Part shown: one piece after another, positions 1 to 5,837 of the stretch
Layout of the letters: every line of letters starts with the position of its first letter
Numbering within the stretch: position 1 is the first letter of the stretch
Assembly (NCBI GenBank): GCA_018384835.1
Contig: JAHAYB010000469.1
Coordinates: forward strand, 1 to 9,973
DNA: 9,973 nt
Direction: 5' to 3'
Source of the DNA: Comamonas sp.
GTDB lineage: Bacteria; Pseudomonadota; Gammaproteobacteria; Burkholderiales; Burkholderiaceae_C
Notes under the pieces: generated by a model
The model's input: the letters and a program-made list of their open reading frames with translations, nothing else
The model's database searches: none
What the model was told of the DNA's origin: nothing
Program-made: the position numbers and the translations under genes

Positions 1-1
1 G

Positions 2-1003
2 GAGCTGCTGCCCATCAAAGGCCATGCGGGAAATACCTTATTGGCTTTAGCGCTCTCTTTAGCCTTGGCTTGGTTGACTCACCATTTGCTTGAAAACCCG
101 ATTCGCTTTGGCAAGCCGAAACAGTGGTTGCCGCGCTGGCAGATTGGTGCTGCCTTAGTGCTAATGGTGCTGTTCAATTCGCAAATTTTGCGCTGGTACA
201 ACAGCACCCAAAACCTTTTAATCCAAGCGCAAGAAAACAGTATCTACCTACGTGCGGCGGCAGACATGCCCGTGATTTACCAACATGGTTGTGATGAGTG
301 GTATCACAATGATGAGGTTAAGCCCTGCTCCTACGGCCAAGCGCAAGCTCCGAAAACTGCCGTCTTAATGGGTGACAGCATAGGCGCACAGTGGTTTAAC
401 ACCATTGCAGAAATACATGACCCACAAGAGTGGCGCTTGCTGGTGCTAACCAAATCCTCCTGTCCAATGGTCGAGGTGCCCTTCTTTTACGAGCGCATTG
501 GGCGTGAATACACGGAATGCCAAACTTGGCGACGCAATGCTATTGCGTGGCTGAACACACAAAAAATTGACCGTTTATTTCTAGGGGGAACGGCATCACC
601 AAAATTTTCAGACCAGGAGTTGCAAGAGGGCACGGCCAAAGTCTTGGCACAGTTTGAAGACAAGATACCTGCTATTTATCTTATTGAGGCCAACCCTACC
701 TTGGGCTTTAATGGCCCAGATTGCTTGATGAAATATCAAGCTAGCGCACCAGAAAAATGCGCCCAAGGCCGCGCCGATAACAGCCGCTATCGCCATGTGG
801 CTGAGCTATTGCAAAAAGTCACTACGCAATACGAGCATGTGCATTGGATTGAAACGGCAAGTGCCGTTTGCCCCAAAGAGCAGTGCAGCGCCTTGCATGG
901 TGATACGGTGGTCTTTCGTGATTCGCAGCACCTAACGGCTAGTTTTACTACGCAAGCTGCCCCGCATTTTCTTAAGCAAGTGCAGCAATACGAGGTTGAG
1001 TGA
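2..1003 (+). CDS. Acyltransferase 3 (OafA/YrhL-type) with C-terminal SGNH domain, 5'-truncated by window edge
   Basis: This is the C-terminal part of a membrane O-acyltransferase. The frame is open from base 2 without a credible start, so the gene begins outside the window; a TTG at 41 lies inside a membrane helix and is not a likely start. Visible first is the end of the membrane domain, a Leu/Ala-rich helix followed by the HHLLENPIRFGK motif typical of the last helices of acyltransferase-3 proteins. A second hydrophobic segment follows (about 145-185), then a soluble SGNH-type domain. That domain shows block I GDS at 371-379 and a late D-x-x-H (DSQH, 920-931), which fit the Ser and Asp/His of an SGNH esterase fold. 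Family members add acetyl or other acyl groups to LPS O-antigen, exopolysaccharide or peptidoglycan. The exact substrate cannot be read here. Frequent TTA codons and lower GC than the downstream genes suggest horizontal origin. Confidence 0.85.
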   Translation, partial: ELLPIKGHAGNTLLALALSLALAWLTHHLLENPIRFGKPKQWLPRWQIGAALVLMVLFNSQILRWYNSTQNLLIQAQENSIYLRAAADMPVIYQHGCDEWYHNDEVKPCSYGQAQAPKTAVLMGDSIGAQWFNTIAEIHDPQEWRLLVLTKSSCPMVEVPFFYERIGREYTECQTWRRNAIAWLNTQKIDRLFLGGTASPKFSDQELQEGTAKVLAQFEDKIPAIYLIEANPTLGFNGPDCLMKYQASAPEKCAQGRADNSRYRHVAELLQKVTTQYEHVHWIETASAVCPKEQCSALHGDTVVFRDSQHLTASFTTQAAPHFLKQVQQYEVE

Positions 1004-1019
1004 GGCTATGCACAGCCTC
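1002..1019 (+). repeat. Inverted repeat at the acyltransferase stop codon
   Basis: GAGGCT and AGCCTC form a 6-bp stem with a 6-base loop, starting inside the TGA stop codon. No T-tract follows, so this is at best a weak or Rho-assisted transcript end. Confidence 0.3.
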
Positions 1020-1111
1020 GAACGCTACCTCCTCAGGTTGGGGTGGCAAGCCGCGCATAGTCGAAGTCCATCTGGCCTTGTTTTTGTTTGCTGTATTGAT
1101 ACTGACTCGCT

Positions 1112-1127
1112 GTAGCTTTTGAGCTAC
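1112..1127. promoter_or_regulatory. Inverted repeat, candidate operator of the toxin-antitoxin operon
   Basis: GTAGCT, four bases (TTTG), then AGCTAC: a perfect 6-bp inverted repeat ending 12 bases before the toxin start. A possible -10 (TAAAAT, 1128-1133) lies directly beside it, and a weak -35 (CTGACT, 1102-1107) lies upstream with a spacing of 20. In HigBA-type modules the antitoxin usually represses its own promoter through such a palindrome. The assignment here is by position only. Confidence 0.35.
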
Positions 1128-1139
1128 TAAAATACATGT

Positions 1140-1463
1140 ATGTACGAATTGCGTCACTACGTTGATCCTGAAGGGCGAGATCTTTTTGCCAACTGGCTGA
1201 ATCAGTTGGGCGATCGTGTGGCCAAGGCCCGGGTTGCTGCCCGCTTACTGCGGCTACAAAATGGCAACTTTGGTGATTGCAAGCCTGTTGGCTCAGGTGT
1301 GTGGGAGCTGCGTGTGGACTGGGGGCCGGGTTATCGGGTTTATTACGCCATTGCGGGAAAGCGTATGGTTCTGTTGTGCGAAGGCGGTGACAAGCGTACG
1401 CAGTCCAAAGACATTGCACGAGCAATTGAGCGCTGGAGCGAATGGCAAACAAGGAGTAACTGA
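1140..1463 (+). CDS. Type II toxin, RelE/HigB-like (HI1419 family addiction module killer)
   Basis: This 107-residue protein has the size and landmarks of the HI1419/Gp49-like branch of the RelE superfamily, whose characterised members are generally ribosome-dependent mRNA endonucleases. Visible landmarks are the N-terminal F-x-x-W-L element (residues 16-20), the basic helix with VAKARVAARLLRLQNGNFGD (27-46), the core strand WELRVDWGPGYRVYY (55-69) and the LLCEGGDKRTQSKDIARA tail (78-95). The ATG at 1140 has no clear Shine-Dalgarno, which would keep toxin output low. The next gene starts within the TGA stop of this one and encodes the matching antitoxin, so the pair is a toxin-first operon. 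The length is normal for the family and no break is seen. Cell target and activity are inferred from the family. Confidence 0.88.
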   Translation: MYELRHYVDPEGRDLFANWLNQLGDRVAKARVAARLLRLQNGNFGDCKPVGSGVWELRVDWGPGYRVYYAIAGKRMVLLCEGGDKRTQSKDIARAIERWSEWQTRSN

Positions 1464-1762
1464 TGATGAAAGCCTGCACTAAACATGATGATTGGTTGAT
1501 GGCGCAGCTCGCAGATGCTGAGTTTGCTGCTGAGTATCTGAACGCAGCTGGTGAGGATGATGACCCTGCAAGCTATCTCGCGGCGTTGAGGAAGGTGGTG
1601 GAAGCCCGAGGAGGTATCGCTGCTGTTGCTGAGAAAACCCAGTTGTCGCGTGAAACCCTGTATCGCACCTTGTCTGCTAGAGGCAATCCGACAATCCGCA
1701 CTCTGAATGCGGTACTCAAGGCAACAGGGCTGAAATTTGGTATTTCACCAAATGCTTGCTGA
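1463..1762 (+). CDS. Antitoxin, HI1420/HigA-like HTH protein of the addiction module
   Basis: This 99-residue DNA-binding antitoxin partners the toxin just upstream. The N-terminal 45 residues are acidic (for example EYLNAAGEDDDPASYLAALR) and would contact the toxin. A helix-turn-helix of the Cro/C1 type follows at about residues 51-90, with the recognition region around TQLSRETLYRTLSARGNP and the family ending TLNAVLKATGLKF. The ATG at 1463 shares its A with the toxin's TGA stop (TGATG), giving translational coupling; a second ATG at 1466 is also possible. A good Shine-Dalgarno, AAGGAG at 1451-1456, lies inside the toxin's last codons 6 bases upstream. This strong site, against the weak one for the toxin, fits the usual excess of antitoxin. 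It probably autoregulates at the inverted repeat upstream of the toxin. Confidence 0.88.
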   Translation: MMKACTKHDDWLMAQLADAEFAAEYLNAAGEDDDPASYLAALRKVVEARGGIAAVAEKTQLSRETLYRTLSARGNPTIRTLNAVLKATGLKFGISPNAC

Positions 1763-1887
1763 AGAGGCCAATAGACGGCTGAGCGCAGAAGCTCCTCCTC
1801 GACTAGGTGCAATGCGCAGGCAGACTGGCCAGCACCGCCCCCTAAGCCAGCTTTGGCAGCTTTTATCACCCCGCTAGCCCTTGCGGT

Positions 1888-3618
1888 ATGGCGGCCAAGC
1901 CAATAATTGGCGCTATGCACTCTATTCACATCCCCCGCCCCGATTACCTGTTGTACCCCCAGCGCCAGCCTGCGCCTTTGCTGGATGCTTCCACCCTTTT
2001 GCTGCTGCGCGATGTGCCCGCTGAGCAAGGCGGTGGCTGGGAGGTGTTGATGACGCGCCGCTCTGACAAGGCCAGGTTTTTGCCTGGCGCTTACGTCTTC
2101 CCCGGTGGAGGTATTGAACCGCAAGACAGCGAAAGCGGCGATTGGCTGCTGTGCCGCCCCCAAATGCAGGCTGATGCCGAGCAGCTGCGCTTTGCCCTGG
2201 CCGCCCTGCGCGAGAATTTTGAAGAAATGGGGCTGCTGCTGGCCGTGGATAGTGAAGGCCAGCCCATCAGCCCCGCGCAACTGGCCGCCTTAGACCGCCA
2301 AGCCCCCCTCTGGCCGCAACTGCAAGCCCTGGGTTTGCGCCTGGATGCGCGTGGCGTGTGGCAATTGGCGCATTGGAGCGCTGACCCCATCGTTGATAAG
2401 CGCTTTGCCGTGCCCTTCTTTATCGCCCGTATGCCCGAAGGCCAAACCCCGATAGCCGATGAAAGCGAGCAGTTTAAACCCGTCTGGGTGCAAGCCGCGC
2501 ACGCCCTGGCCGAGTACGAGGCCGGGCGTATGCCCATGATTTACCCCACCATCCACACCCTCAAGCGGCTGGCACGTTTTGCCACGGTGCAGGAGATGCT
2601 GGATGCCGTGCAAGACGGTGAGCTGTGGCGCAGCATGCCGCGCTCTGGGCAAAAAAGTGGGGATTTATACCGCTGCACCCAAGAAGACCAAGCCTATGGC
2701 GAGCTCATGCTGGTCTGCCCCGATGGCCGTCCCAAGCACCATCTGGACTGGCAAAGCCAGCAGCCCGTGCCCCTGCGCAAAAACCTGCTGCGCCTCACCG
2801 CCCCCAATGCCAGTGTGATGACTGGCCCCGGTACCAATAGCTATCTGCTGGGCGAGGCGGCCACCGGCTATATCGCCATTGACCCCGGCCCCGATGATCC
2901 GGCGCATATCCAGCGCCTGTTTGATGCGGCGGGTGGGGATATTCGCCACATCGTCTGCACCCACTCCCACCCCGACCATTCACCCGGTGCTTGGCTGCTG
3001 CAAGCCCTGTGCCAGCAGCAGGGGCGCAATAAATCCCAGGAAAAGCCGCTGGTGTATGGCCTGGCCTCCGCCCCTGATGCCCTGCCCAATAGCCACTTCG
3101 TGCCCGACCAGCCCCTGCCTGATGGCCAGCAACTGCGCTTGCAAGGTGTGTTGCCCAACGGCCAGCCCACCAGCCACAGCCTGCTGGCCATCCACACGCC
3201 CGGCCATACCGCCAACCACCTATGCCTGCTGCTGCTGGAAGATGGCCTGCTATTTACGGGCGACCACATCCTCAACGGCAGCACCACCATCATCAACCCG
3301 CCCGACGGCCACATGGGCGACTACCTGGACAGCCTAGAGCGCCTGGATACCCTGTGCGCCCAGCACCAAGTGCAGTTTTTGCTGCCCGCCCACGGTTACG
3401 CTATGTACGACGCGCAGGCCATCATTGCCCAGCTACGCGCCCACCGCCTAGCGCGAGAGGCCAAAGTGCTGGCCGCCATGCGCCAAGCGCCCCAAGGCAG
3501 TTTGCAAGACTGGGTGGCGCTGGCTTATGCCGACACCCCCAGCACCCTATGGCCGCTGGCCGAGCGCAGCCTGCAAGCCCATGTGCAGCGCATTGAGGCG
3601 CTGGGGCTGTTGCAATAG
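1888..3618 (+). CDS. Nudix hydrolase / metallo-beta-lactamase fold fusion protein
   Basis: This 576-residue protein joins two hydrolase domains. Residues about 28-235 form a Nudix domain: FPGGGIE at 71-77 and the REnfEEmGL half of the Nudix box at 108-116, separated by about 20 residues more than the standard box, an arrangement also seen in NUDT19-like Nudix proteins. Residues about 300-510 form a metallo-beta-lactamase domain with the zinc motif HSHPDH at 359-364, further ligands at H440 (HTPGH) and D459 (TGDH), and H502 (LLPAHG). The last ~55 residues resemble the winged-helix tail of LACTB2-like enzymes. Likely substrates are a nucleotide- or CoA-type diphosphate for the Nudix part and a thioester or nucleic acid for the MBL part, but neither can be fixed from sequence. 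No Shine-Dalgarno is visible at 1888. The ATG at 1915 (MHSIHIPRPDYLL) is an equally or more likely start. It probably acts in the cytosol, as no signal peptide is seen. Confidence 0.88.
   Translation: MAAKPIIGAMHSIHIPRPDYLLYPQRQPAPLLDASTLLLLRDVPAEQGGGWEVLMTRRSDKARFLPGAYVFPGGGIEPQDSESGDWLLCRPQMQADAEQLRFALAALRENFEEMGLLLAVDSEGQPISPAQLAALDRQAPLWPQLQALGLRLDARGVWQLAHWSADPIVDKRFAVPFFIARMPEGQTPIADESEQFKPVWVQAAHALAEYEAGRMPMIYPTIHTLKRLARFATVQEMLDAVQDGELWRSMPRSGQKSGDLYRCTQEDQAYGELMLVCPDGRPKHHLDWQSQQPVPLRKNLLRLTAPNASVMTGPGTNSYLLGEAATGYIAIDPGPDDPAHIQRLFDAAGGDIRHIVCTHSHPDHSPGAWLLQALCQQQGRNKSQEKPLVYGLASAPDALPNSHFVPDQPLPDGQQLRLQGVLPNGQPTSHSLLAIHTPGHTANHLCLLLLEDGLLFTGDHILNGSTTIINPPDGHMGDYLDSLERLDTLCAQHQVQFLLPAHGYAMYDAQAIIAQLRAHRLAREAKVLAAMRQAPQGSLQDWVALAYADTPSTLWPLAERSLQAHVQRIEALGLLQ
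1899..1911. repeat. 13-bp palindrome GCCAATAATTGGC
   Basis: Perfect palindrome around a central base, ending 3 bases before the ATG at 1915. If that ATG is the true start of the Nudix-MBL gene, the palindrome lies in the leader and could be a regulator site or small hairpin. If the start is 1888 it is coding. No function is proven. Confidence 0.3.
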
Positions 3619-3674
3619 CTACCCCAGCCGCTCCACACAGGCCAAAGCTAGCCATAATCGGCGCGGCTAACGGC

Positions 3675-3699
3675 GGGAGCTAAGGGGAGCCAAGCTCCC
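3675..3699 (+). repeat. Hairpin-forming repeat between the Nudix-MBL gene and the DUF484 gene
   Basis: GGGAGC (3685-3690) and GCTCCC (3694-3699) can form a 6-bp stem with a 3-base loop. A second upstream copy, GGGAGCT (3675-3681), can pair with AGCTCCC (3693-3699) instead, so two exclusive hairpins are possible. No T-tract follows, so it is not a canonical terminator. The remainder of the 117-base gap shows nothing else. Confidence 0.35.
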
Positions 3700-3735
3700 A
3701 CCCCTCCTATCTGAAAAACGAAAGCATCGAGCACC

Positions 3736-4440
3736 ATGCACCAGGACAACCAGGTTTTCGAGACCGAACAACACATCATCCACTACCTGCTGGAACACCC
3801 TGATTTTTTCCAGCGCTACGCCCAGTTTTTGGCACAAGTGCGCCTGAGCAGCGGCCACGATGGCCGCACCATCAGCCTACAAGAGCGCCAGGCAGAGCTA
3901 CTGCGCGAAAAAATCCAAGGCTTAGAGCGCCATATCCACGAGATGCTCGACCATGGCCGCGCCAATGTGGACATCAGCGGCAAAATTCACCACTGGTCTT
4001 GCGCCTTGGCAGCAACGGTTGACCCGCGCTCCCTGCCCCACGCTGTTACCGAGGGCTTGTGCCACACCTTTGACGTGCCCCAAGTCGCTATCCGGGTCTG
4101 GGATGTGGCCGGTCCTTACATGGGGCTGCCCTTTACAGTCGGAGTCAGTGAGGATGCCAAGACCTTTGCTTCCTCGCTGACCATGCCGTTTTGCGGTCCC
4201 AACTTGGGCTTTGAGCCTAGTAGCTGGCTGCACCAAAGTGAGTCCATGCAATCCATCGCTTTGCTGCCCCTGCGCGAGGGCGATTTGCGCCAGCCGACCC
4301 CCGCCTTTGGCATGTTGGTACTCGGCTCACCCGACCCTTTGCGCTTTGATGCCACCATGGGCACTGACTTTTTAATGCGCATTGCCGAGCAAGCCAGCGC
4401 CGCCCTAGGGCGCTTGCGGGTGCATTACATCCAGTATTGA
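3736..4440 (+). CDS. DUF484 family protein (GAF-like)
   Basis: This 234-residue protein of the DUF484 family is related to E. coli YigA, and its biochemical role is unknown. The family hallmark near the N-terminus is clear: HYLLEHPDFFQRYAQFLAQV at residues 16-35. A charged, probably coiled-coil helix follows (about 45-75: SLQERQAELLREKIQGLERH). The rest (about 90-232) looks like a GAF-type sensory domain ending in the helix FLMRIAEQASAALGRLRVHY. No signal peptide or membrane segment is seen, so it should be cytosolic. The ATG at 3736 is the first start that keeps the hallmark region intact; the Shine-Dalgarno is weak. In many proteobacteria this gene sits between dapF and xerC, and neither is present here. 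Instead pgeF begins only 11 bases downstream, suggesting co-transcription. Confidence 0.88.
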   Translation: MHQDNQVFETEQHIIHYLLEHPDFFQRYAQFLAQVRLSSGHDGRTISLQERQAELLREKIQGLERHIHEMLDHGRANVDISGKIHHWSCALAATVDPRSLPHAVTEGLCHTFDVPQVAIRVWDVAGPYMGLPFTVGVSEDAKTFASSLTMPFCGPNLGFEPSSWLHQSESMQSIALLPLREGDLRQPTPAFGMLVLGSPDPLRFDATMGTDFLMRIAEQASAALGRLRVHYIQY

Positions 4441-4451
4441 GCGTTGATTAA

Positions 4452-5381
4452 GTGCTCTCTATCCCCACGACGGTGCATACACACAGGCATTTGCTAGCGC
4501 AAGCAGTTGATGCGCCCGCCTTTACCCCTTGCTGGCCAGCGGTGCCTGGGGTTTATGCCCTGTGCAGCCAACGCAGCGCTGGATGGAGCCAGCCGCCCTA
4601 TGCCAGCTTGAATTTGGGGGCGCATGTGGGCGATGACCCCCAAGCCGTGGCGGCCAATCGCCAGCGCTGGGCGGCGTTGATACAAGCCCATGGCGCTACG
4701 GATACGCCACCAGCCCAGCCCGTTTTTTTAGAGCAGGTGCATGGCACGGCAGTGCTGGAGCTGGAGGGTGTGGGAACGGGTGTAGTGGGGGCTGGGGCGC
4801 TTTTGCCCGCTCAAGCGCCGGTGGCCGATGCCTGCCTGAGCACCCAGCCCGGCTGGGCCTGCACCATCATGGTGGCCGATTGCCTGCCGGTGCTTTGGGT
4901 GCATCGCAGTAGCCGCATTGTTGCCGCCGCCCACGCTGGTTGGCGCGGTTTGGCGGCGGGGGTGCTGGAGGCGGTGTGGCAGCAGCTTTGCCAGTGTGTG
5001 CGCAGCGCCCAAGCTCCCCAGGCGGGCATTACCCAGGCTACCGAGGCACAAATCGCTGCTGACACCCAAGTCTGGTTGGGGCCGTGCATCGGTTTGACGG
5101 CTTTTGAGGTGGGGCAAGAAGTACGCCAAGCCTTTATGCAGCACAACGCCCAAAGCGCGGCCTACTTCGCCCCCACCGCCTTGCCAGATAAGTGGCTGGC
5201 AGACTTGGCAGGCTTGGCTCGTTTGCGTTTGCAGGCGATGGGCATGAGCGCTGTGTATGGCAATGACGGCAGTCCTGCCTGGTGTACGGTGGGCAATCCC
5301 TTACGCTTTTTCTCGCATCGCCGCGATGCCGGTGCTGGCTTGAGCACGGGGCGGATGGCCGTGTCCATCTGGCGTGATTGA
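4452..5381 (+). CDS. pgeF: Peptidoglycan editing factor / multicopper-oxidase-fold protein PgeF (YfiH)
   Basis: This 309-residue protein belongs to the PgeF/YfiH (Cu-oxidase_4, DUF152) family. E. coli PgeF removes muropeptide precursors carrying L-Ser in place of L-Ala, and relatives show purine nucleoside phosphorylase or adenosine deaminase activity. The metal triad is present: H97 in EQVHG, C144 in VADCLP, and H161 in HAGWRG. Other family signatures are ASLNLGAHVGDD (residues 51-62), WLGPCIG, and the tail FFSHRRDAGAGLSTGRMAVSIW. It is longer than the roughly 240-residue E. coli protein because of an N-terminal extension and two Ala/Gln-rich insertions (about 103-125 and 182-202). The start taken is GTG at 4452, 11 bases after the DUF484 stop. 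GTG at 4473 is possible, and no start has a strong ribosome site. The last 27 codons overlap the opposite-strand gene. Confidence 0.9.
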   Translation: MLSIPTTVHTHRHLLAQAVDAPAFTPCWPAVPGVYALCSQRSAGWSQPPYASLNLGAHVGDDPQAVAANRQRWAALIQAHGATDTPPAQPVFLEQVHGTAVLELEGVGTGVVGAGALLPAQAPVADACLSTQPGWACTIMVADCLPVLWVHRSSRIVAAAHAGWRGLAAGVLEAVWQQLCQCVRSAQAPQAGITQATEAQIAADTQVWLGPCIGLTAFEVGQEVRQAFMQHNAQSAAYFAPTALPDKWLADLAGLARLRLQAMGMSAVYGNDGSPAWCTVGNPLRFFSHRRDAGAGLSTGRMAVSIWRD

Positions 5382-5645
5382 TGGGGCTGCTGTTGCTACC
5401 TCAGTTTCAGCCTCGGCTTTATTCGCCTGCGCTTCTTGCCAGGCGGCCAACTCTTCTTGGCGCTGGCGGTGTAGGCGGCGCTTGCGCTCAGGCGTGCCCA
5501 AAATGTAAAACAGTAGGCCGCAAGGCAGCAGCCCATACAGTACAAAAGTAATGACCGCGCCGAGCACGCTGCCCGAAGGGTTGCCAGCCTCGGCCAAAGC
5601 CATCATTACGGCGACATAAAGCCAGCCAATCAAAATTAGATACAT
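5301..5645 (-). CDS. Small two-helix inner membrane protein, hypothetical
   Basis: This 114-residue membrane protein has no assigned function. From the ATG at 5645 it reads MYLILIGWLYVAVMMALAEA, a first hydrophobic helix (about 1-19). A short polar turn with GNPSGS follows, then a second helix (about 27-50: LGAVITFVLYGLLPCGLLFY). A strongly basic stretch with PERKRRLHRQRQ and an Ala/Glu-rich, low-complexity tail close the protein. The basic segment after helix 2 predicts both ends in the cytosol. The frame is open up to 5789, but the upstream 48 residues are unlike a real N-terminus, so 5645 is chosen; no clear Shine-Dalgarno is seen. I recall similar small proteins near pgeF and phaC in Comamonadaceae. 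It is divergent from phaC and convergent with pgeF, overlapping the latter by 81 bases. Confidence 0.72.
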   Translation of the reverse strand: MYLILIGWLYVAVMMALAEAGNPSGSVLGAVITFVLYGLLPCGLLFYILGTPERKRRLHRQRQEELAAWQEAQANKAEAETEVATAAPSITPDGHGHPPRAQASTGIAAMREKA

Positions 5646-5739
5646 AGCGATTTTTAATGCAAGAGGGCTTAGGTTGTTTCTTCGCCTTACGGTGGTAAAG
5701 TGTGTGCTAAAGAGGGTATAGCACCTTCTTAGCGTGGTT

Positions 5740-5770
5740 TGTAGCGATTTGCAACTTTCTGTAGCGCTAC
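5740..5770. promoter_or_regulatory. Paired TGTAGCG repeats and GTAGCGCTAC palindrome upstream of phaC
   Basis: TGTAGCG occurs at 5740-5746 and again at 5760-5766, exactly 20 bases (about two helical turns) apart. The second copy is part of the perfect 10-bp palindrome GTAGCGCTAC (5761-5770), and TTGCAA (5749-5754) lies between them. The site sits in the 192-base divergent gap (5646-5837), 68 bases before phaC. Spacing and symmetry suggest a regulator site, but no known operator is recognised and no convincing -35/-10 pair is seen in this gap. Confidence 0.3.
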
Positions 5771-5837
5771 TGACAGAACATGCAGGCAAGCTGGCCGGGC
5801 TGGCTTTTTCACTATTGCTAAAAGATATGAGGAATCT

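Noticed and set aside
1033..1479. Minus-strand frame of 148 codons covering the toxin gene
   Set aside because: Antisense to a recognisable toxin family member; composition is unlike a protein and no family motif is seen.
1573..2280. Long minus-strand frame (235 codons) opposite the antitoxin and the Nudix-MBL gene
   Set aside because: It is antisense to two well-supported genes, shows no recognisable domain, and GC-rich codon bias on the plus strand readily opens such frames.
5674..5701. TTGTTT and TAAAGT as a phaC promoter
   Set aside because: Spacing 16 is acceptable, but only 3 of 6 and 4 of 6 consensus bases match, which is common by chance.
5646..5789. N-terminal extension of the small membrane protein to 162 residues
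   Set aside because: The added 48 residues are Ser/Thr/Cys-rich, unlike a leader, and the hydrophobic start MYLILIGW at 5645 fits a genuine N-terminus much better.
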